DNA of 64,000 nt from Diphasiastrum complanatum (lineage: Eukaryota; Streptophyta; Lycopodiopsida; Lycopodiales; Lycopodiaceae): contig CM055092.1 of assembly GCA_029204225.1 (NCBI GenBank), positions 59,406,513-59,470,512 of the forward strand. Reading direction: 5' to 3'. Under the pieces are notes generated by a model. It saw only the letters and a list, made by a program, of their open reading frames with translations. It had not been told where the DNA came from and searched no databases. Both the position numbers and the translations under genes were made by a program. How positions within the stretch are numbered: position 1 is the first letter of the stretch; every line of letters starts with the position of its first letter. This document shows, piece by piece, positions 33,896 to 45,789 of the stretch.

Positions 33896-34014
33896 ACACC
33901 TGGAAATGGCATGGTTTCGTCTGCATCTTGTCAAACTTCGGTTTAATATCACATAAGCCCCGAGCTGCAGATGTCACATATTCGCAGTCCTCAAATCTGC
34001 ATTTTGGGGTAGGG

Positions 34015-34632
34015 ATGATATGTGGGCTTCCTCAAAGTTTGAGAGGGATTGCTGTTTCTGGCTGCTCCAGGAAGAGCAGGATGGTATGTCATGCTTCTTT
34101 CTCTGTTCCAGAAAATGCAGCCGTTCTTGTTGTTCATAATTTTTATGAAGTATTGGGGCTCAGGCAGGACGTGGCTTTGGCAGACATTAAAGCAGCGTAC
34201 AGGCGGATGGCCAGGAGATACCATCCAGATGTGTGTGCTCGTGAGGAAGCCCAAGAATGCACGAAGCGGTTTATAGTACTGCAAGAAGCATATGAAACAC
34301 TATCCGATCCCTGGAGAAGAGCGTCATATGACCGAGCGATGACCAATTCATTGTATTCCTGTAGCGGGTGGAGCATGGAAGAGGCAAGTCTACTTGTCAA
34401 GTTTGTGTTTACTCAGAAACTTGCGTTAAGATGTTTGCATTCCTTTTGTACTTGAAGAATCGTTTTCCAATTGAATAGATATTGTTGCCAGGGAGATCAG
34501 CTGAATTGGAAACTGCGATGGGAGGAGCAGCTGGCGGTATTAAAGACGAGATCTGCAGTAAATGCAAGAGAGAACTCAGACTCTTGGGGTGCAAGAATGC
34601 GCAGACGGCGGCAGCAGCAAGAGCAACAATGA
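34015..34632 (+). CDS. Chloroplast-type small DnaJ (J-domain) co-chaperone, two exons
   Basis: Exon 1 is 34015-34383 and exon 2 34492-34632, joined in phase 0 into 169 residues. The first 30 or so residues are Ser/Arg/Gly rich and poor in acids, like a plastid transit peptide. The J-domain follows: FYEVLGLRQDVALADIKAAYRRMARRYHPDV with the HPD triad, then FIVLQEAYETLSDPWRRASYD. Exon 2 supplies the C-terminal WKLRWEEQL...LKTRS and SWGARMRRRRQQQ block typical of DnaJ11/DnaJ20-like plastid proteins, which recruit Hsp70. The intron (34384-34491) begins GCAAGT and ends CCAG, a GC-AG intron with otherwise perfect donor. An upstream in-frame ATG at 33841 lies inside the 91-bp repeat and is less likely. 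No lesions: probably a working gene. Confidence 0.85.
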
Positions 34633-36287
34633 AGAACTTCATATCAAAATTTGCTCTCCTTTCTGCTGCCCAACAAGATTTACGTTGTGAAAGAATTATA
34701 TCCTGATAACTGTTCGAACCATACCGTGCAAATATGAATGATTTTGGAACCTCTCGCTAGTGAGCTGCTTGAAAAGAAGAAGTCCCATTGTTCAGGAGCA
34801 ACTAATGTATCTTGTAACTTGAGTACATTCATGTGAGTGATGCATTTTTTTTTTGATAGTTTGTTGTTTGTTCACTTGTGATAGGTTCACTTTACTTTCT
34901 GTAGTTTCTTCAATTTGTATAGCAATTGTTAAGTTGTTCATTGCAAAATTTGTGCTTTCAGGACAGCACATAGAAACCTTTGCTGTTTGGTTTCAAACTC
35001 ACCTGCTTTAACCTTTTGAATATGATATATCTTTAAAAGAAATGCCATTCCTATTTTTAGCTTTGTAGTAGCATTAAGCTTAAGTTATTGCATCTTGTAG
35101 TACTTGTATCTATCTATTTAAGCTGAGGTGTCACTTGTAGATAAGTTTGAGCATTAAAGTGAGTTTTATTTTCTATTTTTTATTCATTGAAATCACAATC
35201 ATTCTCTTTCATTTTTTTTTAATGATTTGAATGCCCTTGCCTTGCCTAATGCAAAGATTCTCATAATGCAAAGATTCTTATAATGGAGTGGTCAAGGCCT
35301 TTATACAAATAGTTCAAGTTTTGGCCCAAATGTAACGTGAAATCATGTAGGAGTCACCCTATTCGTGCCCATGAATCTGACAAGCCTAGTAAGGTGGGCC
35401 CTGGTTGCATTATGATATCTAGAAAGTCTCGAGTATCAAACATGCCTAGTGCCATAGGGTTATGCACATAACCTTAACTGAAGTTTAGTATAGCCATATT
35501 CCAAGTAACTTGGCTCTATTTCAACAAACTAAAAAATCAAAATGCTACTAGAATCATTAAGTGCAATCTTTATCAATTGTTTATTCCTATTGAATATTAC
35601 AGGCTGGTCTAGTCATTAGGCTCTTGACTTTTAAGATTTATCTTATTCCAATCTTAAAACATATTCATACTTTTGGCAAGGCCAATTGCTTGTTTACTTT
35701 ATCTTACCAACCATTATTAGTCTTGGCTAGTGAGCTGGATGACACACCGCCACCTTGCTTTCAAGCTCGATCAGTGAATGTTAATGGACACTTGTAACTT
35801 GATTGGCGTGTTTGAATTCTTATAGCCTATTCACCCTCATGAGGGAAAGGTCCCTATCGCTTTGTATACCACATGGTGGTGGTAGCTTAAATTATTTTTT
35901 TATGTCCCGATGCACAAAATCTTACATGCTAAAAGCCCTTATCACGTCATACCTTAGATGGTGGCAAAGTTTGCTTGCTAATAAGGGGTGAAAGGCCTTC
36001 CTCTTCACCCTCGAACCAATGGTAGGTTCTTATTTTGAATAAGGGACTTGCTAACAACAAAAATATCAAAGCACTATGCTATCCATATAGTGTATCAAAT
36101 CACTTTTTTATTTATTTCTCAATGTAGAAATCCAAACATTAAGTGCTTATGTGGCCCACTTCAACATTTAGGAAAGTCCCCTCACTCCATCACATCCAGT
36201 TTCTCTTAACTTTTTCATCCTCTGACCATTTTTCGTAATATTAAGCCTAGTTCTCATTTAGATTTTCGGAGTTAATCAGAAATGTAA
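34633..36287. other. DnaJ 3' region and sequence without recognised genes
   Basis: The first 150-250 bp are presumably the DnaJ 3' UTR. Beyond that I see only short frames and a small direct repeat of ATGCAAAGATTCT(C/T)ATAAT around 35249-35285. No element boundary is evident before the LTR. Confidence 0.4.
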
Positions 36288-36638
36288 TGTTTTAGTTTGG
36301 TAGGAAGGCTTTAGTTAAGAAGCTAGCCCGGGGGCTTGTCCCGGGCCGATAATGGAATTACATTTGTATATAGCAAAAAATGCCACGTGTGAAATTCATG
36401 CATTTATTAGGCTTATGCCACATGGCGTCTCCATGGTAAAGGGGACCTTTGCTTGTAGATGAATACTTTCTTTTTAATAATAATTGCTTTTGCTTTGTGA
36501 GCTCTTTGCTTTATGTGATCTCCTCCATCTCTCTGTTACTTGTGGATGTTGTTCAGGGTTTCGATGGTTGGCAATCAGTCAGTGATTGCATCTCTACTGT
36601 ACTCTCCATTAGATCCGAATTTCCGCATAAAATGTTAA
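36288..36638 (+). mobile_element. LTR of copia family E
   Basis: Opens TGTTTTAGTTTGGTAGG and ends just before a PBS. It contains a palindrome GCCCGGG...CCCGGGC at about 36326-36344 and a CCACGTG box at 36383. No second copy is in the window, so the left edge is inferred from the TG and the PBS distance. Confidence 0.55.
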
Positions 36639-36640
36639 CT

Positions 36641-36652
36641 TGGTATCAGAGC
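36641..36652 (+). promoter_or_regulatory. Primer binding site (tRNA-iMet type)
   Basis: TGGTATCAGAGC, two bases past the inferred LTR end. The sequence after it does not lead to gag: an antisense copia RT begins about 90 bp downstream. Confidence 0.85.
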
Positions 36653-36741
36653 TCTCAGGCTGTGGAGGAATGTGCATGATCGTAGCTCTTGGAAGAGTGG
36701 TTCATCGACAGTAGCATCAGAACAAAGCAACGATAAGGACA

Positions 36742-37140
36742 TCATATGGGGTACAGGATAATCCTGGGTGATCGGAGATGCAAAGACCTTTGATTCAGAA
36801 CGGTATGAAGCCAACCTATAGAATCAAAATAAAAATTTGCATAGTCGCGGAAGCTACGAGACAATTGACGGAAAAGTGTTGATAATGAAATCAATTCCGT
36901 GACCATCGGAGTGTTGACTCCTTTACATTTAGTCATCTGAAAGTCATCAACGATCCTTTGAGTATACCGTGACTGATGTAAATAAAATCTGCCATTCTCA
37001 TGATCGATTTGCTTCACCCAAGTCTGATACCTCAAAGTGTTTGGAAATATCCTGCTTCACTTGTGCAATCAGGTCATCGCTCCTTGATAGGATGAGCGTG
37101 TCATCTATGTAGACAACTATTATGATGATCTCTCCAGTGA
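36742..37140 (-). pseudogene. Copia reverse transcriptase fragment
   Basis: On the minus strand the active site VVYIDDTLILS (about 37085-37120) is followed by QDISKHFEVSDLGEA. The RT C-terminal block GRFYLHQSRYTQRIVDDF and KGVNTPM come next. At least one frameshift separates them (near 37025). Orientation is opposite to the neighbouring LTR/PBS, so it belongs to another element. Confidence 0.75.
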
Positions 37141-39160
37141 TTCTCAAGTGGTTTTGAGGAACGTAGTCACAATGCATTGTGAATTAGAGCGTAAAGGGTA
37201 GAATTGCATTGGAGAAAGCTAGAAGATGCGATCAAGTTGCAATGAGGCATCGTGAAACTCTTGATTGGCAAGAATTGAAGTGGGAAACCAATCACAGGTG
37301 AGATCCGGGTATTATGCCATGCTATGCTAGTGAATACGGTGGAATGGCATGGGGCTTCTAGTTCAACTTTTTGGAAGTTAGAAAATACCAAGGTCAAGGA
37401 CGCTTGGAGTAGCATCTTAAGGCAAAAATCGACAATGTCATTGTCAGATTTAGTGGTTGTGGCTATTTCACATACATTTGCAAGAGAGAAAATATTGCGT
37501 TTGAGGTGGCATTTATACTAGCTTGTTATTGGCAGCAATGCAATGATGGCAGTCACAAGGTGAAGGATGTCAGTGGAGCTTGGTAACCCAAAGTGGAAAA
37601 GTGGTAATTCGGGAATGCAAGGCTACTAGCTTGACTCCAGTTCATGAAGGGAAAAGATGCAGAGAAGACATATAACCAAGTATTCATGAAGGCAAAATAG
37701 CGAGTGGACTACTAGAGTTTGCAGGATCAAGTTTGTGTGGTGGAACTTTTGACAAGTTTGTAGGTACAAAAGTTGTTAACACTTCACGACGAAAGTGTGG
37801 TGGAGCTCATGCTTAGGGTACTTTTTGAGTAAGTAAAAAGCATGAAGGAGTGGTGATTTGTGACTTGAGATCTATCCAAATGATGGGAGCATGCCTTGTG
37901 CTTTGGAACCTTTTCGCAAGTCAAGTCAAGTGCTATATCAGAAGTGCAAAGTCAGTTTGCATGGTCTAGTATTGGAATGGAGAAGTCATTTGGATGTAGC
38001 CAAGGAAGATCTCACATGTGAGCTAGATGGGATATCGCACACCATTGGTGAGGGACTTGAAGATGATATTGGAGTTATTATTTGATGGGTATTCTCAGGT
38101 GGAAACGTTTTGGTGATTGTTTCAAGATTCCATTTAGATATGGATGGAGAGAATATAGGTAGAAACACATGTGGGACATGTTTGGTATTGTAAGTTACTT
38201 TCTTTGAATTTGATTGTGTGATTCATTGATCAAGTGAAATTTGGCTATTTCAAGCAATGGAAGGTTGAACTTGTTGGATGTAGAAAAGGTAAACTATTTG
38301 GAGTTTATGGTCATTCATTCTATAAGTCCTTGATAAACTTTAATGCTTGAAGCATGGTGAATGAATGTGAGTCAACTTTCAGTAATGAGGCTTGATGTCA
38401 TTGCAAAGCTACATGTGGCATGTACTTTGTGGGAAACACGCCTTCAGGTAAGCGGCAAAGTTTATTTGAAGGTTTCTAGCATGGCATAGTCCAATGCTTG
38501 GGATGCAAGTCATGAATGATTCGTGTGGACATCAGCTAGGGCTTGTATGTGGGATGCCAATATATTCTAGAGCCAAGAGGAGAATCAGACATCTTGCATA
38601 TAGCAACAAAAAAGGTAAGATAGCTTGGAAGCCAGTTCTAGGATAACGAACTGATGGTGTTGATGCATTATGGAGGCATTATGATTGTTGAAGATCTATT
38701 ATAGATGGATGGATGGTAAATGTACCTATTTTAGTGGCACCATATTTTACACTATTGAGAGGATAGTCTCTATGATCTACTAGATGCATATTGTTGTGTT
38801 GGCATGGACTTCATGGTGTGCATGAAATGTGTGCATGGTCAACAATGCAGTAGCGGTCAATACCTGGATTGACATCGATGGAGTGGTATATACCATCAGG
38901 AGCATTGGTAAGCCATCTCTTTGAGGCTTTTATGCGTTGGCTGTATTTGCGGATGTGTAGGCTTGGCATTGGATGCTTGAACCTTACGAGCTAGTACCAA
39001 CCAAATCATCCCACCAAGCATCATCCCCCCACCAAATTGTGCATAGATAAGCCAGAGAGATTCTAGGAGCTAAAAATAGCAATTTTTACATTGTTTTGGA
39101 TCTCAAGATCTCAACCCCCAATTAGGGTGGATCTTATGACCTAATAGGCTCACGGTTCTC
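37141..39160. other. No recognisable gene
   Basis: Two kilobases of moderately purine-rich sequence (many GGCATGG, TTGGCAAG and GTGGAG strings) without a protein I recognise. It may be the non-coding inner part of the family E element whose LTR and PBS lie to the left, since no stop-free coding pattern is present. Confidence 0.35.
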
Positions 39161-39164
39161 ATGA

Positions 39165-39165
39165 T

Positions 39166-39206
<41 letters not shown>

Positions 39207-39469
39207 TGCTCTCCCTCTCTCTCTCTTACTCACCATGAGAACCGTGAGAACCGTTGAGAGAGAGGAACCGCTCCCACGGTTCTCACGGTTCCTCTCTCTC
39301 AACCCACGGTTCCTCTCTCTCAACGGTTCTCATGGTTCCTCTCTCTCAACGGTTCCTCTCTCATGGTTTCTCTCTCACGGTTCCTCTCACGGTTCCTCTC
39401 ACAGTTCTCACGGTTCCTCTCTCTCAATGGTTCTCACGGTTCTCAAAGGTTCTCATGGTTTTCACGGTG

Positions 39470-39566
<97 letters not shown>

Positions 39567-39655
39567 ATCGTGAGACCCGTGAGCGAGAGGGAGGGAGAAC
39601 CGTGAATCGTGAGAACTGTGAGAACCATGAGTGAGAGAGGAACCGTGAGAACCGT

Positions 39656-39713
<58 letters not shown>

Positions 39714-39927
39714 ATCATGAGAACCGTGAGTGAGAGAGAGAGAGAGAGAGAGGAACCGTGAGAATCGTGAGTGAGAGAGAGGAACCGCGAGAACCGTGAC
39801 TAAGAGAGAGAGGGAGGGAGAGCATCTGAGAGAGAGGGAGGGCATCCGAGAGAGAGAGAGAGAGGTTCTAACAGTTCCTCTCTCTCACTCACGGTTCTCC
39901 CTCTCTCTCGCTCACGATTCTCATGAT

Positions 39928-39968
<41 letters not shown>

Positions 39969-40100
39969 TGCTCTCCCTCTCTCTCTCTCACTCACTGTGA
40001 GCCGTGAGAGTAACCGTGAGAACAGTTGAGAGAGAGGAACTGTGAGAACCGTGAGAACATTTCTCAACGGTTCTCACAGTTCCTCTCTCTCAATGGTTCC
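39165..40100. repeat. Orientation-switching GA/CT satellite
   Basis: About 935 bp are made only of (CT)n or (GA)n runs and a short unit, CTCACGGTTCTCACGGTTCC in one strand sense. The sense changes along the block: CT/GGTTCTCAC sense 39165-39470, GA/GTGAGAACC sense 39471-39865, CT sense 39870-39965, mixed 39966-40060, CT sense 40060-40100. Long GA runs are at 39475-39565 and 39659-39712. Neighbouring opposite-sense arms are complementary and can pair into hairpins. Serine/leucine or Arg/Glu repeat frames on both strands are artefacts of the dinucleotide. Confidence 0.9.
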
Positions 40101-40169
40101 CAATTTAATCCATGCATTAAGTTTATTTGACAGTTTATTTATTGTTCTAGCTCTAAATCAATACTAGTT

Positions 40170-40640
40170 CCAATATGGGCTGTTTTACTTGTAGTGTAAC
40201 TAAATGCCTTGTTGTCGTAGTTTTCTGCTAGTATTGAATGCATTATCTTGTGTTCTATTGTACTGTAATGAATAGATAGAGTGGTTTTTTGTTTGGAAAA
40301 GCATTTTGGGCTCCAATTCTGTAATTGTCACCTAATGCCCATTTTGTGTTTGGCTACCCGACTGGTTTAGGATTGATCATGATGTGTACATGTTCAAACT
40401 CTGATAGATTCGATTACTATTGTAATAATTAAATAAAGTTGTCGGCTATATTTGGGGCTATACTATTACTGTAACCAAAATGCTTGCTAGATTGATTTCA
40501 CTAAGTGGGTTGACATTGTTGAATGCATTATCTAGCTGATTTGTCCTCTTATGATTAGATAGAGTAGTTGGCTATGGCAAATTATTGTAATAATTTTGTT
40601 GTAACTAAAAGGCTTGCTAGGTTGGTATTCTCAGAGTGGG
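40170..40640. repeat. Old tandem repeat, about 130-280 bp apart
   Basis: TGTAAC(T/C)(A)AAATGC(C)TTG(T/C)T(T/A)G recurs near 40194, 40470 and 40600. Between them, TTGAATGCATTATCT and GATAGAGT(A/G)GTT occur twice each (about 40235-40285 and 40520-40570). The copies have diverged strongly. Confidence 0.45.
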
Positions 40641-41940
40641 TTATGGAAACTCGTATGAATTCAATAAACCCCTGCTTTATTGGACATGGTTATTTCGTTT
40701 CTAGGAACTGTTTGATGTATTCTCATACTATTGGGCTTTTAGTAGATGTTTAATGGTCACTTCAAAATGAAAGTTATGTAGAATTTTATATTTTGCAAAA
40801 AATGTAGAAATTTTTGCTCTTTTAAACAATATTTTGCTGGCCCCTCCAACAAGACTTTGTCATAAATGTTGCTGATTTTTCTACCATAGTGTAGATGACT
40901 GTCCCAAAAATCTGTCTATTGAATATGGATATGCTCTCTTAGAAGTTGAAGCAAAAATATTCAATGAATAAAAAACAGCCCTACAGTTTATTTTAGGCTA
41001 ATCTGGGGAAAAAAACACTACATTACAAGCAAGAAGTTTTTTTCATAAGGTCACAAAAATTATTGTTTACGAGCATTGATGCGGATGCAAAGACTTGATG
41101 TTATTTCCTATAGTTCATAGACAAGTACAGTTTTCACAGTACAACTAGTCCATTCCAAGAAGCATAAAATATCCATTAAATGTGCTACGAATGTAGCAAG
41201 GAATTGACTAGTATGAACTAGTCGTCGTCAGAGACATCCCGACACCCTCGTCATCAACAAAAAAACACTTTCATCGAGGCCTCTGAACAATGGCACCTAG
41301 GTCCTCGTCATGCATCGCCTCCATCACCCTGGCCATTGATTCAGCATAGCATGGCAAATCACTAAGTCATTCAAATATCATATAAACCAAAATGTTAACA
41401 AATCCAATTTCTAACAGCCAAATGGACATACTCACTAGCATCCAGGAGAGCCCACTCAAATGCCTCGGACCCAAATATTCATTTACCTCTGAAAAACAAT
41501 AAAATAGGTGTTTTCTCAAATTAAATTGTTGGTTTAATTTATGATCCTTAAGTTCTCTTTTCTATCAATATTTATACATAGAAAAAACCATCCATCGAAA
41601 AAATATAGCTGCAGTGTCAAATCAACCTACTAATTGCGTCAGATGTCAAATCTCATAAATGTAGATTTGATAGACGTTTCGATGTATGGTAGAACCTCTC
41701 CACGCTTATTGAAATGCGAGCAGTTTGCAAAGCTTAGAGCTCGATAATCTGCATGTGGGACGCTAGCCAGGGCAAATCTGTGGTTCGTGTAAGCCATTAT
41801 TAGCATTAATTCTCCTAGTTAACGTTATCAATTTCAACTCAACATCTTTAACGTACCACTACACACCCTATGAAGTTGAACATTTACATGTAAGCATTCC
41901 TTGGTGTAGAATTCTCCCTCTTCAGACTACTTTTTCTCTC
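40641..41940. other. No recognisable gene
   Basis: AT-rich sequence upstream of the Mutator-like transposase. It would hold the element's 5' terminal repeat if one survives, but I could not identify one. Confidence 0.35.
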
Positions 41941-41977
41941 CTGAGTTTTATTGATCAGCTTACAAATTCAAGGTTTC

Positions 41978-44900
41978 ATGGCAACCATAAGGATCATGTT
42001 TCGTGACTCGAAATTCTTCTATGAAGGAGAGGATGGAGATAACACAAGGATTGTGGAGGATGTGATCAACACACATTTTTCGCTGGCAAATCAGGACTTT
42101 TGGGCCTATCATTCAATCTCTCAAATATCTGCCATCGCTCCCATTTTGATTCCTTGTGGAACATTTGAACATTATGCTACAAAATTTTTCGTTGTCGAGC
42201 ATTGTCTAAGCAAAAATGTTTCTATACAACTTGAATCTAGTATTGGCACCTCCAATCACAGAGATCAAGGTGCAATGGTTATAATAAATTTGGATCATGA
42301 CACATCTCCTAATCCACATTGGGATGCACGTCCCCTGTTGTACAAAAACCTTCCAGTACAACCACTCAGGTATCAGACACAATGCATGTATTTGACTTGA
42401 TCGATAGTCTTCCCATCAACAACAAATTACGAAAGCTTGTTAATGGAGTGAAAAATATTCTCATTGTGGATGAGCTTCCGAACAGATACGATGGTGACGT
42501 CATCTATGAATTGCTAAACATTTCTAAAAAACACAGTTCAATGGAGGGAATGGAACAGAGCAAGGATGGCCACCCTTGGGTATGTTATGTAACACCCACT
42601 ATCTCTAGTTTTGCTGGTGATGTTCGAAAGTCATATTGTGGAGGCTCTTTCATATGGAAGAACGAATTTTGCAACAATTTATAATCTTTTGGAAATGCAA
42701 ACAGAACCAAATGGAAGGGAAGATTGAACGTGCGTTGTCCTCTTGGTACTGTGCAGAAACATCATGGTGGATTTTTGTGTTATCATTGTAGTTTTAGACC
42801 AACATGTGTTGGGTCTTGTCCTACCAAAATATATTATATTATACCACATGATGTTCGGTATACAAGGCTCGCAATTCATTTAGGGTCACATTGTCATGAC
42901 GTGGCTGAAGGTGAATGTTTGCATACATGGAATATTGTCAGAAATCTGGTTGAAGACAAGTTTCTAAATTGCCTGGTGTTGGACAAAAGAAAATTGAAAA
43001 AGAGGTTGCAAAGGAGTTGATAATGAATCAGCTGCTCCTTGAAAATGGCTCTACGATTGAAATGTTAGATGCTGATAAATTTTTAGCTATGTTGGACCAA
43101 TTACAACCCTTGACGAATCAAAGAAGGTGGTATAGAAAAATTTATCTACCTGGATTGTTTTCATTATCGTTTTTTTTTAACATACGTTCTGCATGTTCTG
43201 TTGTGTGCTAATGAAAGGTTCTTTCACTGGATAATGTTAGGTTGAGAAAGTGGATAAATGACTTCAACCCAACATGGATTCCATGGATTCCATTCTAAAA
43301 CTTAAAAAGAAGTTTCAGTATGACCATTTCCAAGGATCCTTGTTCCCTGGACAGGTTTCAGATATCAATAATGAAAGATGTTTTATCTTCAAGATGTCTG
43401 CTGTTGGACCAGCTTCAGGTGTGACTATTGTCAAACAAATGCAGAAGGGTGGTGTGCTGAAACACTCATGGATATGTTTTGATCATGTTAAAAGAATACG
43501 TGGCTGGACCACAATGGCAGCCCATGTTTATGATCTTAGGTCTGTATATTCCATTGGACGATTTCTTTTCATATCATTCTAACCAATTGCTATCTATCTA
43601 AGAATTAGAACTTCCTTGTGCAGTATACAAAGCTTGCAAACTGTAGCTATTTGTGAGATGAAGGTGGAAGACACAAAGGCACAAGTAAAGTTCTAAAAAA
43701 TGCTGAAAGTTGTCATGCAAAAACATGTTTTGGAATCAGTACAATTTAGAGGGTTTATGGAAGACGAAGCAGGTGCCAATTGGATAGCTATCAGGAGGAT
43801 CTATGGTAGCGAAGATGATGTGCCCATGGAGGGACGTGAGCAGTCTTGTCTTTTTCATTTTAAAGATAGTTTGAAAAAACATACAGACCAATGCATCATA
43901 CAAGACAAACGAGGTAAACATATTTCTCTATGTGAGGATTGGAGACTAGCGGTGGACATGACTGATGCCAATGCAAAGTACAACATAGTGAGGGCCTTCT
44001 GGCGATCAAGAGGTGCATATTCTAGCCAAATACCAGTATTGGAAGCCTGGCTATCTTGGTGGCACATAAGATATTCTCATTGGGGAAGATACATGGATGT
44101 GGTGAGAGTGTGCAAGATTTTGCTATAAATTTTTATTTCATTGTCTGTAATTTTCTCTAAGATCATAATTTGTGCTCCATTGATTGACAAGTGGTTGAGG
44201 ACAATGATATTGTACATATGCCCACAGTGAATTTGTCAGAGTCTTGGCATGGTAGTTGGCTTGCTGCTGAGGCCTATCGTTCACAATTGTCTCTCTATGA
44301 TGCATGTGTGGGTGATCTGGTCAACGCCATTTTGCAAAGTGCTCGATATGCTTTCTACACTAAAGGTCGACACATAGGAATAGGGCCTAGTCTTGAAAAG
44401 TTGATCAGTAGAGTAACGTCCAATAAAACATCTGCCATGCAAGGGCAACCATTTGTCAATCTTGTGCGTGATGTTGTTGATTTTGCATCATTGTCTTCTA
44501 GTTCTTCCACTCTGAGTGGCAATGAGAAGAGTGTTTCCAGAAAACGCCATGTGGCTGATTGGACAAAGGATGATGTCAATGTTTCCCACAGGCCCGATAT
44601 CGTGTATGTGAATGTGCCGAGACAAAGCACAACTCAATCTGAAGTGTCTCATTGTGAACGCATCATCAAATGACATATGCAACTTGCAAGTGCTATTGCA
44701 GAGAGATTTACAAGACCATGGGGCTATCCGACGCATACCAAATGGCAGTAAAATAATTTGTATGGGCATGCTAGATGGTAGAAAGAAATGCGGTATTTTG
44801 TTGACAGTAGGGAAAGCAACAGAAACCATTGTTGCTCCTAGTTTTTTTTGGTAGACATCAGTATAATAGCGGTGAAACAATGCAATATATGTGGTTTTGT

Positions 44901-45421
44901 CCTACCACTGATATCACTCATACATGGCAGCTGAATAAAAATATATTGATGGCACCCTCCAAAAATGAAGGTAGATGGTGTGTAAGCATTGGAACATCCC
45001 TTAGCCAAGATGAGATAGACATACCGAATAAAGGTGGCTACATGTTGGAGTGTATGGAAGAACATGAAACTAGAATAGCATGCCCATTTGATGGGCAACA
45101 AACAGGCCCACACATGGAAGAAGGCACTCAATTTCTATTGCTGCAAAGGAGAGAATTGCAAGAGCTATCGAAATGAGGGCATGCATTGTTAAGGAGGATG
45201 TGAAGGTTAAAGATCGAGAAGTTTCTTTTCATGTGCAGAGTTTCGCAACAAATCCAAATGGAAACATATACGTGGTTACGATCCAAGAATCTCTAAACTG
45301 CACTTGTGAGGATTTCGTGAGAGGCACAACGAGAGGCAAATTTAGACCTTGCAAGCATATGTACTTTATCTACATTGGTGTTTTGGGGCAATCTAAAATA
45401 AGAAACAACTCATCATGGTAA
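41978..45421 (+). pseudogene. Mutator-like transposase with SWIM zinc finger, decayed
   Basis: Coding segments from the ATG at 41978 to 45421 form one transposase-like protein. In order: a divergent N-terminal domain; a Cys-rich region (CYHCSFRPTCVGSC near 42780); a central segment (GVTIVKQMQKGGVLKHSWICFDHVKR). Next is a domain with DEAGANWIAIRRIYG, CLFHFKDSLKKHTDQC and WWHIRYSHWGRY, then a disordered tail. It ends in a SWIM finger (CTCEDF...CKH, 45299-45358), which in MULE transposases binds DNA. Introns are likely at about 43541-43622 and 44104-44190. Frameshifts near 42400, 43020, 44675 and 45170 and a stop near 43696 break it. No terminal repeats were identified. MULE assignment is an inference from SWIM position and fold pattern. 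Confidence 0.6.
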
Positions 45422-45573
45422 TGCTTTTTTGGTTGTTGAACCTGAAAGTACATAAGCCAATGTATTAATATTCATACTCTTCATGCCTTAATCTATCAAA
45501 ATATATTTTTAGATCTCCTTAAAAGTCTTTATTTACCTTCATATATTCTTAAAAGAAAAACAATATAAGTGAT

Positions 45574-45574
<1 letters not shown>

Positions 45575-45640
<66 letters not shown>
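45575..45640. repeat. (CA)n microsatellite
   Basis: A 66-bp uninterrupted CA dinucleotide run lies about 150 bp past the transposase end. Confidence 0.97.
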
Positions 45641-45644
<4 letters not shown>

Positions 45645-45789
45645 AGTACAATTGAAAAGTAAGAACAATTGACATAAGATAGTTTGTGTAGTATCCAAAT
45701 TTTTAAACTTACTATTCATTAGAAAAAAAGAAAATTGTTCTTTGAAGAGTGCATCAAGGCATCCATCCCATGACTATACAATGACTTTA

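Noticed and set aside
33841-34014. Upstream in-frame ATG extending the DnaJ protein by 58 residues
   Set aside because: It lies inside the 91-bp repeat, which is also present at 30.6 kb away from any gene, and the added residues do not look like a transit peptide.
39235-40029. Long open frames of Ser/Leu or Arg/Glu repeats on both strands
   Set aside because: They are read-through of GA/CT dinucleotide runs; the same occurs at 16.3 and 63.1 kb. No conserved start or domain.
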